DNA of 64,000 bases from Hyaloscypha bicolor E (lineage: Eukaryota; Ascomycota; Leotiomycetes; Helotiales; Hyaloscyphaceae), in the NCBI RefSeq assembly GCF_002865645.1, contig NW_020194684.1, positions 4,379,952-4,443,951 on the forward strand, read 5' to 3'. The notes below the pieces were generated by a model. That model was not told where the DNA came from. It searched no databases and saw only the letters and a list, made by a program, of their open reading frames with translations. Every line of letters begins with the position of its first letter. Position 1 is the stretch's first letter. A program made the position numbers and the translations under genes. Below, piece by piece: positions 12,540-22,931 of this stretch.

Positions 12540-15500
12540 ATAAGAAAATTATTAATAATATCTTTAATAAATTATATTAATAAGATTAAATAAAATGAAT
12601 TTATAAACCGACTTCTTTTATCTTACTAGTATTTATAGTTATAAAGAAATATCCTATTATTAATCTTTATATTATAAATAAATTAGCTATTTTAGATATA
12701 TATTTACTATTATTATAATTAGACTTAATTAAAGTATTATAAGAAAATAAAAGAATCTTTATTATTAATAGCTCCTAATTCTTTTACTAATTTCTTATTA
12801 TAAGAAAATATTAAGATTATTTTATAATTATTAGCTATTACGGCTTGAAATACTTAAAGATTATACTTATAGGTTTCTAAAACTCTATCTAATATATTTA
12901 ATAATTTATAAATAAATAGCTATATAACTATATAACTATATTAGCTTTACTAGGAACTTTATTAATAATAATATTATTTTCTCAAATATAATAAAATAAT
13001 ATTTCTAATATCTTTATATTATTCTCGAGCTATTTACTAAACTATAATTATTCTTATTAGTAAAAAAGTTCTTTATAAAATACTCGTTTATAAAATTATT
13101 AGGCTATCTAGTAAATATATTTGAAATAGTAATAATATAGAAATAAGTTTTAGTATTTAAGGAAATTATTTTTCTTATTATATTATAAGTCCTGAAATAA
13201 TATATTAGAATAATTAAATAATTATAAATATATTTTCTAAGTTATATTTATATAATTAAACTAATATAGAAATAAAAAACTCAATTACTAGAAGCTAAAT
13301 AGAAAATCAATATTATAAAAGGAAAATAAAAAGGCTACTATATTAGAACAAAATATGAGCCTATAATTCAGGAGCTTATAGTATTTAAAAAGCTATAAAG
13401 TATATTTATAGTTTTTAGATTCCTAATTTATTTCTCGCCTAATAAAGTTCTTTTATCTAATTCGAATATATTATAGAAATAAGAGTTCTTTATTATAGCT
13501 TTTTATTTAATACCCGGATTAGTACTAGTAAATATTATTAAGAAGCTATTAATATTATATATTTAGCTAATTCTTTTTATAAGTAAGATATTAAATATAA
13601 TAAAGAAATAATATTATATAACGGAATTAGAAATTATATATTTAATATAAACTTATTATAAAATCTAATCTATAATCTAATCTAGTATAAATCTAGTAAT
13701 TGTTTTTACTAATTATAGGACTATAAGAGAAATTTATAATTAAATAAGCTTAAATACTTCTAATATAATAAAAGCTAATATAAAATTAATTTATATTTTA
13801 GTATATCTTAATTAGTTTAATTTAGATATTTATTATTACTCGGAATACTTAAATATTATATTATATATATTATTATATCTTAATATTACTAAGAAAACTA
13901 ATATTTCAAATAATAATAAGCTTAAATATATTATATTTACTACTAAAATAGTAATTAACCCGGAATTTAAATAAAGGCTTATTACTAGTTTCTAAAAGAA
14001 TTCGAAATTTATAAGAGCCTTAGAAATACTAGATATAAAGAAAAATAATATATTAGAAGAATTATTAAAAGTTAATACTTTTTTTTTTAAATAAAAGAAG
14101 GCCTTTTTTATTATATTATTAATAACTAATTCCGACTTTATATATCTAAAGAAATAATAAAAGATATCTTATATCTGGCCTATAATAAGTTCTATTTTAA
14201 TATAAAATAAATCTTATATAAGCTAGATAAGTTCTATATTTTATAATTAATAAAATACTTTAAAAATTATATTATATATTATTTAGCTTATTTCTTTAAT
14301 AAAATATTAAGATAATATTTCTATAAAGAACTATAGCTAATTTAAATATCTCTAATTCTATATTATATTATAATAATAGATTTTATTCTAGTACTTCCTA
14401 TTATTTTAGTTATTAGTTCTTAGAAAATTAATAATTTTAATATCTTTAATTATATAATAATATAATTATATAAAGCTAATAAGAAAATATTATTAATACT
14501 AGAAAATAATAAATATAAAATAAAGAAATAAGCTACTATTTCTATAATAATATAGTTATTTTATAACTAGGGAATTCCTAAAAGCTTAATATTAGACTAT
14601 AATAGAAAATTTATCTCTAATTTCTAGAAACATACTTTTATAATATTAAATATAAAACTAGTTATATTAATTACTTAGTATTTCTAAATAAATAAAGCCT
14701 TGAAATAAAAGAATTAGACTATTAAAATTAGCTTTTAATATTAGATTATAATATATCTATTTCTAGAATAATTAAGCTTTATAATCCCGTTCTAAACCGG
14801 GCTAAATAATATATATATAATAGCTATTTAGATATTTATAAATTAGTTTATTAAGGGCTTTAAACTAGTAATAAATCTAATATTACTTATAGCTAAGATC
14901 TAATAGGAACTACCCGAGATTATTTATAAGCTATATTAATAAGATACTAAGATTACTATTAATTTTATAAATAATATAGCCAGGAAATATTATAATATAA
15001 AATATAAGCTAATTATAATAAATATTAGTAACTAGGTATTCTTAAGACTTTATTAAGAATATTATCTTTCTAGTAACCTAAATAGGAAATTATTAGAATA
15101 AAGAATAAGACTATTTTATATTCTTTATTAAATAGGAAAGCTTATATATAAATTAGAATTACTAATTAGCTAGAAAATTTATCTTATTATCTTAGTAATA
15201 TATTTATAACTAATACTAAAAGGCCTTAACTTATTTAGTAAAGAACTTATTAAGAGCATATAACTTATAGAAAGTATTAAGGGAAATAATAAAGACTAAA
15301 AAAGCTAAGAGCTAGAATATATAATTAATAAAAGATATATTTATTATAATAATAAGAAGAATCTAAAATATCTTATTAAATACCTGAATTAGAGTAATAA
15401 ATATAACTAGTAATTTCCTATTAAGTTACTAGAAAATATAAAAGAACTAGTATAGAAATATGAAACTAGACTAGTAATAAAGCTAGTTTCTTATTATTAT
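12540..15500 (+). pseudogene. Gypsy-1 pol remnant (RT, RNase H, integrase, chromodomain)
   Basis: Degenerate translation matches fungal Gypsy pol. RT: INKLAILDIYLLLL at about 12674-12715, the decayed form of the family motif with DAYPLPL. RNase H end: LDIYYYSEYLNII at about 13822. Integrase core: GIPKSLILDYNRKFISNF at 14571-14624, a decayed WGIP...SDRDRKF block, preceded by a decayed MDF strand near 14369. Chromodomain: KYLIKYLN at 15366-15389 followed by a decayed W-x-P-x-x-L-L-E segment. Stops are TAA/TAG at places where the family has Gln or Trp. The order RT-RNaseH-IN is Gypsy, not Copia, and the C-terminal chromodomain makes it a chromovirus. No functional protein can be made from it. 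Confidence 0.78.
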
Positions 15501-16032
15501 AATTATTTTAGAAAATAATAATAATAATAAAACATGTATTATTATTAAATATTAACTTTTTTATAATTATTATATAATATTCTTATTCTTATTACGAGAT
15601 AACTAGATCTAATTTAGTAATTTATTATAACTTCTTATAAAAACGAGGCTATTTATATATTTAATTTTTAATATTTATTAACTTATCTTATATATTATAA
15701 CTTATAAGTATATTTTAATACTTTTTTCTTTTATTATTAAACTAGAATTCTACATAATTCTAAATAATAATATAGTTATATTCTAATTATAAATATAAGT
15801 AATAACCTAGTTATTATATAAAATTCACTAATTCTAGTTAAGCTCTTATTATTAGTATTATATTATTATATTAATAATAAGTTAAAGTCCGGTTTTATAT
15901 CTAAATTAGTAAATATTAAAAAGTACTTTAGCCTTTATAATAATTCTATTAAGTATATTTCCCTCGAAAAATATTATAAACTAAATACTAATATAAAGAC
16001 CTAACTTAACTAAATCTATAAATACTTATATA

Positions 16033-16176
16033 TTTCTACTATAATAAATACTTCTACTATAATAAATACTTCTACTATAATAAATACTCTTACTATAATA
16101 AATACTCTTACTATAATAAATACTCTTACTATAATAAATACTCTTACTATAATAAATACTCTTACTATAATAAATC
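16033..16176 (+). repeat. 18-bp minisatellite, 8 units
   Basis: Eight head-to-tail units of 18 bp (type ttctactataataaatac in units 1-3, ctcttactataataaata in later units). The unit is a multiple of three. Units within each type are identical, which implies recent array homogenisation relative to the strongly mutated surroundings. Confidence 0.9.
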
Positions 16177-16208
16177 TAGTACTAGTACTTATATATAATA
16201 TTCTTATA

Positions 16209-17192
16209 ATGAGATTAAATAAATATAAGAAAAGTAGTTATATTAATATTAAATAACTAAACTTTAAGAAGCAGGAATTAGGCTAATTCCTAAAGGCTAG
16301 AATTAAGATTAATAATAAACTATTTTAGAAAATAAAGCAGATTACTTAATAAATCCTTAATATAAATATATAACTCGCTATTTATATAAAAAAGATATTT
16401 CGAGTTAGCCAGAATATATTATTTATTTATAATATATTAGCTAATAATATAATAGAAAATAGAGAATATAGTAATAATATTAAGGAAATTATTTATAAAG
16501 TTCGAAAAACTTATTATAATACTATTATTAATAGTATTATATCTCTTTTTATAAAAAGAAACGAATTCTTTTCTTTATATAAATCCTTATTTATTTAGCT
16601 TAGTATTAATAATAAGACTATTATTAAGGTATATAATTAGGCTTTATATAAATTTATACTTAAATAAAATAATGAAATTTTAGTAAAGTAATAAGATATA
16701 ATTATAAAAAACTAATAAGTTATATTATATTATTAGAATATAATTAAAGTTATATTATATTATTAGAATATAATTAAAGTTATATTATATTATTAGAATA
16801 TAATTAAAGTTATATTATATTATTTTCTATTAATTTCTAATAAGTTATATTATTCTTTTTTAATTCCTAAAGAAAGTAATAATAATTATAATAATAATAA
16901 GAATATTCTAGCTAAGAAGTAATTATCTAATTAATAAGCCTAATATAGTACTATTATTAAGGATATAAAATAAGAGACTATTAAGGATATAAAGCAAAAA
17001 ACTATTAAGGTAATTAAGAATATAAAAGTTATTATTTCAAAATATAAATATTTTAAAGTATTACTAGGATATATTAAAATAATAAAGAGCAAATTTAAAA
17101 ATAAAACTATAAAGAAAATATATAATATTTCCCCGGGCTTTATATTAATATAAGAGGGCTTATTTATAGAGAATTCGAGAAAGAAAAAATAA
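16209..17192 (+). pseudogene. Decayed open frame of unknown function downstream of Gypsy-1 pol
   Basis: From ATG 16209 one frame runs 327 codons to TAA 17190-17192. It contains 22 internal stops, every one TAA or TAG, the types RIP creates from CAA, CAG or TGG; no TGA. One stretch (about 16380-16590) of some 70 codons has no stop, and the 30-bp tandem repeat inside is a multiple of three. In sequence this rich in A and T a similar number of stops would arise by chance, so coding origin is suggestive only. I recognise no domain. It could be an extra ORF of Gypsy-1, a captured host gene or non-coding element sequence. Confidence 0.3.
16719..16825 (+). repeat. 30-bp tandem repeat, 3.6 units
   Basis: Three perfect 30-bp units beginning gttatattatattattagaa at 16719, 16749 and 16779, plus a 17-bp partial unit at 16809. 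The period is a multiple of three. Confidence 0.92.
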
Positions 17193-17739
17193 ATATATAT
17201 ATATTTTACTAAATTATTTTAATTTTCTTTTTAGGAAACTATTATAATATCTTTATATTTATATTCCTATATTATATATATATTATATAAAACTTTTTCT
17301 AGTTTTTAGTAATTAGAATATATTAGTAATTTATAACCTTATATTCCTAGTCTTTAATAATTAGATAAATATATTTATAATATCTAGTTATATTTCTAGT
17401 TTTTAGTAATCTTAGAAATATAATTATATAATATTTATAATAGCTAAACTCTAGTTTTAAATAATTAGAAAAATAGTAGAACTCGTTATAATAATTCTTT
17501 TTATTTAATTAGCTATTTTTTTTTATATTTATTTTTTATTTTTTTATAATAAGAATATTACTAGTATTTTTAGTAATAATAATTATTATATTATAGATAA
17601 TAAAGGTTATATTAGTATAATATAATATAAGTAATATCTTAGAAATAGTACTTTCTTTAAGTAATAATTAATTATCTTTTATATTTTATTTAACTCATTT
17701 CTCTTATATAATAAAAACTAGAAGAAATATTAAAAATAA

Positions 17740-17751
17740 TAATTACTATAC
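17740..17751. repeat. Left target-site duplication of LINE-a
   Basis: taattactatac, repeated exactly at 20051-20062 on the other side of LINE-a. Gypsy-1 copy A has the undisturbed site (aataattactatactaaaac) near 9090-9110. Confidence 0.93.
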
Positions 17752-17989
17752 TTTTTTTTTTCTTTTTTTTTCCTTTTTTTTCCTTTTAACGTGCTTTATT
17801 AGTTTAGAACTATATAGCACGGCTAGCTAAGCTAGCGTGAGTCTCAGTAGCTTATATGCAGGCCCAAATTCCAATATAGGTAGTAAATAGTTAGGGACAT
17901 ACCCCTAAAATAAAAACTTAAGGAAATAAAGAAAAAATGAATATAAATTGCAATTTCTCCCCTACTCCCTATTTCTCTTTTCCCTTTTT

Positions 17990-18095
17990 CCCTATTCCCC
18001 TTCTCCTATTTCCTCCCCTATTTCCTCCCCAATTTCCTCCCTTATTTCCACTTCTTCCACTTCTTCCACTTCTTCTACTTCTTCCACTTCCACGC
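17990..18095 (-). repeat. LINE-a 3' minisatellite (12-bp and 9-bp units)
   Basis: On - the end of ORF2 carries 12-bp units of the ggggaggaaata type followed upstream by 9-bp gaagaagtg-type units, encoding IGEE and EVE repeats. The + strand open frames here (17937-18349) are antisense shadows of this repeat. Confidence 0.85.
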
Positions 18096-20050
18096 TTCGC
18101 TCAATATGCCATTTTCTTATACATATACTAGTTTCTTTTAAGAATACTAGTATATTTAATATCCCAATTTCCGTGTGTAATAGTAGTCGTAGATTAAAAG
18201 TACTAGCTTCTAAGCTCCCTTTGAATAGACTAAATAGTCTGAGTCATTCCTCCCTATATAGCGTGCAGTATAAAAGGAGGTGCTTTGCATTCTCAGTCTT
18301 TCCGCATTTGCATTTGTTATTAGATATTATATTTAGCCTATATAAATAGGACTTTAAATATCCGTGGCCTAGCTTTAGCTGGAAGAAGGCACTAGCTAGG
18401 GGCCTAAAAGTTCCTAAAGGTAGGTTTATCTTTCTGGATACTTTTCACGGATATATATTACTATATGCTTCTAGCTAGGTTTTTGGTTTAGTATAAGATT
18501 CTAAAAGTAGTCTATACTCTAGTTTCTTAACTTTATTAATTTCAACCCCTAGGAAAGCAAAGGAGGTTTTCACTAATTCAGGTTCTAATATAGGAGAAGT
18601 AGTGCCTAGCTTAGCTAGTTCGTCTGCTTCTTCGTTCCCTATTATATCTATATGCCCTGGAACCCAGATTAGTTCTATATTAGCTCCTTTAGCTTTAAGG
18701 GCCTTAGTAGCTAGTATAGCTCTAATCTATTAACTTTGTCCTGGCTTATTAGAAGGAGTTTTTAATCTTAGTAAACCAGCTTAGTTATCTATAAAGATAT
18801 TAAAAAGCTCCCCTCTCTTTGCTTTACTACTAGCGTACTCAATAGCCCTAGTAACGCCTTCTAGTTCTCTATTATAGACTATAGCACTAGCTCCTATATT
18901 CTGGCTTTCTCTATATTTAGCTATGACCGAAATATAAGGAGTTTCGTGACTATAAACTACGAGCCCTAGGCCTACTCCAAGTCCTTTTTCAGTTTGAGAT
19001 CTATCTATATATATAGATAGTATGGAGCTATTATTATATAGAGTCTTTAGATAGAAGTTATATAATATAGTAGTCTCTTCCTTTAGCTCTTTTAATATAG
19101 TAATTTTATAAGGCACTTCTCTGTCCTAAGGGGCAAAATAAAAGTATCTTATAGTCTCTAGGTCTTTAGGGTCTATTAGATTACTAATAGAGTCTACTAT
19201 AGTTTCTACTTGAGACTTTTTGGCCATGCGATTTCGCTTTAGATCAGTATTTAGACTATAAATAGAGTCTATATCAGATTTTACTAGTTCTAAATTACGG
19301 GATCTTTGGAAGAACTTCTCGAACTCTAGTCTAATAGGGTGTTTTAGACTTAGTTTAAGGATACGGAAGGCATATTAACATCGACTATGGTTTAGCCTTA
19401 TAATAGGTAGAACTAAAGCTAATTCGATCTCCATAGGAATAATAGAAGCAGTTTTGAATACTCCTAGGGTTTTCCTTAGGGCTAGGTTTTAAATCGCCTA
19501 TAAAGGCCGAATTTGAGCTTTGCTTTTAGTCTTCCACTATAGTATAGAACCATAGTCTATTATACTAGTAATACAGGCTAAATATAGCTATCTAATTGCA
19601 AAAGGGGATAAGCCACGTAATATATTCGTAAGTCTCTATACCCTATAAAAGGCTTGTTTTGCTTTAGAAGCCCTATAGGCTATATATTTCTTAAATCTGA
19701 GATTTTCATCGAAATAGATCCCTAGCCATTTGACTACTTTACTAGGGGAAACTAGTTCCCCATTAGGTAGTTTTAGACTAGGCTTATTTTTGGAATTATT
19801 AAAATAAATAAGCTCTGTTTTATCTATATTAAAGCTAATAGCATTCTTTTTCCCTAAATCGACTATATCCTTTACTTCTCTTTCTAGAGTCTTAATATTT
19901 TTCTTTAGACTTTTAGAAGCAGTAGTAAGGGATATATCGTCTAAATAGGATCTGAATTTGATATTTGCTGACTTAAATAAGTCTCGGATATAGATAAGAA
20001 ATAATATAGGGGATATAGGGCTACCTTGTGAAATGCCAGTAAGTATAGAC
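17992..20050 (-). pseudogene. LINE-a ORF2 fragment: RT second half, RNase H, C-terminal tail
   Basis: One frame on - runs from the truncation to the TAG at 17992-17994, with scattered stops. The RT catalytic motif reads Tyr-Leu-Asp-Asp at 19936-19947, the only copy in the window where both Asp codons survive. The RNase H part (18781-19116 open) shows IDRSQTEKGLGVGLG, ELEGVTRA and FIDN, matching the Asp-Glu-Asp catalytic layout although Arg replaces the usual Gly after the first Asp. After it come a decayed Cys/His region and a Glu-rich repeat tail. Not functional. Confidence 0.85.
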
Positions 20051-20062
20051 TAATTACTATAC
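20051..20062. repeat. Right target-site duplication of LINE-a
   Basis: Exact copy of taattactatac at 17740-17751. Confidence 0.93.
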
Positions 20063-20667
20063 TAAAACTAGTATAAAGTCTTAACTAAATAATTACTAAT
20101 CTTTTAAATTAAATAATAATAATAATAATATAGTTAGTATAGTTCTAATATAAGAATATTTTCTTTTTTTAAAAAATAATTACTAAAATAATTATACTTA
20201 TTATATAAATATTAGATAAATATTAGATAAATATAATAAATACTAGAAATACTAGTTATTTAATAATAATAAAACTAGAGCAAATAATAAAAATAGTAAA
20301 GAAAGTAATAGTTTTAATAATAGAAACTAAAGCTTTAATAATAAATATAATATAATTAATATAAATAAAGTTTCCTTAAAATAAAATTTAGAAAATATTG
20401 GCTTTTTCGAATTTAATAATTCTATAAATATAGAAAATTATAAGTATTAAGAAAAAGTAATAATTTAAAGAAATATATATCTTTTTATTAATATTTTTTA
20501 ATTTAATATATAAGAAGAATATAAAAGTATTATATATATAAACTTATATATTTATTTATATAAAATAGCTTAGGAATAATATATAAAGAAAATTAAAGAA
20601 ATTATAAAGCTTATATTTCGATTTATATTAGAAGAAGTTAATTTATAAGTAAAATACTTAATAAATA

Positions 20668-20877
20668 TTATGGGTATAATATTTAGAACTTAGAAAGTAA
20701 GATAAAAGATTTCTTATAAAAATAATTTAAAGCTAAGAAAAAGAAAACTAGAATATAAAAGGCTATAAAAAAGTATATATATTTCTCTAATAAAGTAGCT
20801 ATATTATATATATTTAGAAAATATCTAATATCTAGTAAAATATTTCAAATACTAGATATCTGGAAATTATAATATTA
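20668..20877 (-). repeat. Gypsy-3 LTR (copy 1, internally deleted)
   Basis: Matches the LTRs at 49341-49615 and 49999-50275 but lacks a block of about 63 bp. The inner border is marked by ...aattataatatta followed by a T-rich tract (cttttttctt), the polypurine tract of a minus-strand element. Confidence 0.75.
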
Positions 20878-22370
20878 CTTTTTTCTTTAGAATAAACTTA
20901 TTTCCGAACTTTATAAAAGCTATTAATTTATCTAATTTCGTATTATTTTTCTTTCTAAAATAAACTAGTATTTTAAATATAAATATTATATATAAAAGAT
21001 TAAGGCCTTTATTATATAACTTAGAAGAATTTATTATTATTTCTATATAATTCTAGATAAGTATTATTTTTTATATAATTTAGCTAATATTATAGGTTTT
21101 ATAAAAATCTTAGTATATTAATATTATTATTATAAAAATTCTATAAAATTAGAGAACTATTATTTAGTACTAAAACTAAATATTATACTAGATTCTTATT
21201 CTAGCTAACTTACTAAATTCTATATTTTAGCTTATTTCTTATTAGCTTAACTATAATAACTTACTTAATATTATATTTCTATTTATTATTTTCTAGTATT
21301 AATAAAAGTAGTTTCGGGTTTATTTAATCTAATAAAGAATTCTAGAAGTCTTTTTATAGCTTCTTTATATAAAAAACTAGATATATATTTATAGTTTCTA
21401 GTAGTTTTAGAAGAAATAAGTAATTATATTATTCTAGAATTTCAAATAGGCCTTTTATTTAGTTTCTTAGCTTTTAGTTCAGATAATCGGATTTCTAGTA
21501 CTTTATAATAACTTATATTTTATTCCTGACTTTAAAATTAATTAGATAATAGTATTTATTAGCTTATATTATATATTATTCTTATACTTGCTTTATATAG
21601 CCTTAAATAAATTACTATAATTTATATAATTAATTTACTAATATCTTAGCTTTATTTCTATTTAATTTCTTTTTAAATATATTAGCTTTAATAAGAAAGT
21701 TCTAGTTTAGAGAAATATAAGGCTTATAGCTCTTTTTAGTTATAAATAGGAACTAGCTAATAGTTTTATACTAAAAGAAGACTTATTAATAATTAATTAT
21801 AGTAACTTATTTATTTTAGTTATTCTAATAATAATTAGTATATAAATATAATCTCTAATTAAAATACTAATAAATAATCTCTATTTATTTAAAAGTAATT
21901 AGCTATTAAAAGCTTAAGCTTTATACTAATTCTTATATAAAATTCGCTCTAAAAATCAGTTATAAATTAGAATTCCTAATCTAATATAATTATTTCAAAA
22001 ATATTTATTTAATATATTATATAAAATAAAAACAGGAATACTAGCTATTTAACTATAATTATATCTTATATAGGAATTATAATTAGGTATTTAGATAAGT
22101 AATTTATAAATATAGTAATTATATTATAGCTTGATTTATTTTCTAAATAGTTCTTAAAGTTTATAATAATATATTACTAGAAGTAATTAGAAACTAAAAG
22201 GAAATAAAATAAATTAGGCTTCTTATTTCTAGATATATATAATTTCTTATAAATATAGTAATTATTATAGTATTAATTAATATTCTTGCTTATAAATAGC
22301 TAGTAATATTATTTCTTTAATAATTAATAAAGCTTTATATATTTAGGATATTTAGAAAAAGATTTATTAT
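20668..22370 (-). mobile_element. Gypsy-3 copy 1, 3' part (continues at 34491-35748)
   Basis: Homologous to 49999 onward. Read on - this is the 3' end of the element: the integrase/chromodomain region and then the LTR at 20668-20877. At 22370 it is interrupted by Gypsy-2; the sequence resumes at 34491. Comparison with the uninterrupted Gypsy-3 copy 3 at about 51775 shows that the two halves join cleanly. Confidence 0.85.
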
Positions 22371-22651
22371 ATTACGAGTATAAGATCTAGGGCCTAAAAG
22401 GCGTGATTAGACTATCTTTATTTCGATAATTCAAAGCTAAAGAGAAAAGAGGATCTCGAAGGAGCCTCGGATCTAAATAATTGCAAGCTATATACGGGCC
22501 TATATTACTAGCTTAAGCTCGGGATTATGTATAATAATCAGGTAACTACAGATACTTTATTTAGATACCAGATATCTCTCTCAGATACCAGATACCTCTC
22601 TAGCTCTAGTCTAACCCCTACTAGTACCGTATATTATAATAACTATAATAT
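22371..22651 (-). repeat. Gypsy-2 3' LTR
   Basis: About 281 bp matching 34210-34490; differences are nearly all transitions. It includes the repeated sub-motif agataccagatacctctct. It starts attacgagtataag on + and ends aactataatat, next to the polypurine tract. Confidence 0.88.
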
Positions 22652-22776
22652 TACTCCCTCTCTCGAAGTAAGCTTATTCCCGAGCTTCGAAAGTTTCTAT
22701 TAAATTTCCAAGTTATAGGTTATATATTAAAGGCCAGGGCCTTTTATATATAACTTCAAAGGATTTCCGTTCATAT

Positions 22777-22791
22777 TATATAGTTCTGGCA
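22777..22791. repeat. Left target-site duplication of LINE-b
   Basis: tatatagttctggca, repeated exactly at 28798-28812 directly after the LINE-b poly-A tail. Confidence 0.95.
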
Positions 22792-22931
22792 TACACGACT
22801 TTTTTCCGGTTTTTTTTACTCCCCTTACTTTCACACCCACACTTCACCCACCTTCAGAACTCACTCAATACACCTCAGCCCTTTGGCCCCAGGCTCTAGA
22901 ACCTACTATAAGTAGAGCTAGAACAGGCTAA

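Larger units (their letters stand above)
9352..17581 (+). mobile_element. Gypsy-1 copy B: long chromoviral Gypsy retrotransposon, heavily RIP-mutated
   Basis: Starts with the same repeat as copies A and C, runs through a gag-like region (about 10.3-12.5 kb, no clean motif found) and then a pol in the order RT, RNase H, integrase, chromodomain, all on + and all broken. The segment after about 15.5 kb is not explained by pol and holds two minisatellites and a decayed open frame. No separate 3' LTR is seen before copy C starts, so copy C may provide it (tandem elements sharing an LTR) or B may be 3'-truncated. Confidence 0.75.
17752..20050 (-). mobile_element. LINE-a: 5'-truncated LINE (Tad1/I-like) insertion
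   Basis: On + it begins with T-runs (the poly-A tail in reverse, with GG interruptions) and then the same 3' UTR as LINE-b to -e. It is cut off within the RT domain at 20050, typical 5' truncation of target-primed reverse transcription. A perfect 12-bp duplication flanks it. It is among the least RIP-mutated copies here. Confidence 0.93.
17582..20667 (+). mobile_element. Gypsy-1 copy C: 5' part, interrupted by LINE-a
   Basis: Third direct copy of the Gypsy-1 5' region. 17582-17751 aligns with 9352 onward, with an internal deletion of roughly 0.5 kb after about 17712. The alignment resumes at 20051 after LINE-a and continues parallel to copy B (10.0-10.6 kb) until about 20667, where Gypsy-3 sequence starts. 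It therefore holds LTR plus the beginning of the internal region. It could be the 3' LTR of copy B in a tandem arrangement or an independent truncated insertion. Confidence 0.65.

Noticed and set aside
16033..16825. CRISPR-like array from the regular 18-bp and 30-bp repeats
   Set aside because: The units are directly adjacent with no variable spacers; they are minisatellites in a eukaryotic retroelement context.
8600..17600. A mitochondrial or AT-rich organelle insert
   Set aside because: The AT-richness is explained by C-to-T/G-to-A change in identifiable Gypsy pol sequence; less mutated paralogues in the same window show the original bases.
17937..18349. Pro/Ser/Phe-rich + strand frames that look like a secreted repeat protein
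   Set aside because: They are the antisense of the LINE-a 3' minisatellite; the same shadow appears at 59751-59939 (-) and 60339-60533 (+).
22371..22651. A tRNA or structured RNA gene from the short repeated agataccagata motifs
   Set aside because: The whole segment is duplicated at 34210-34490 and brackets a Gypsy element, so it is an LTR; no cloverleaf was found.
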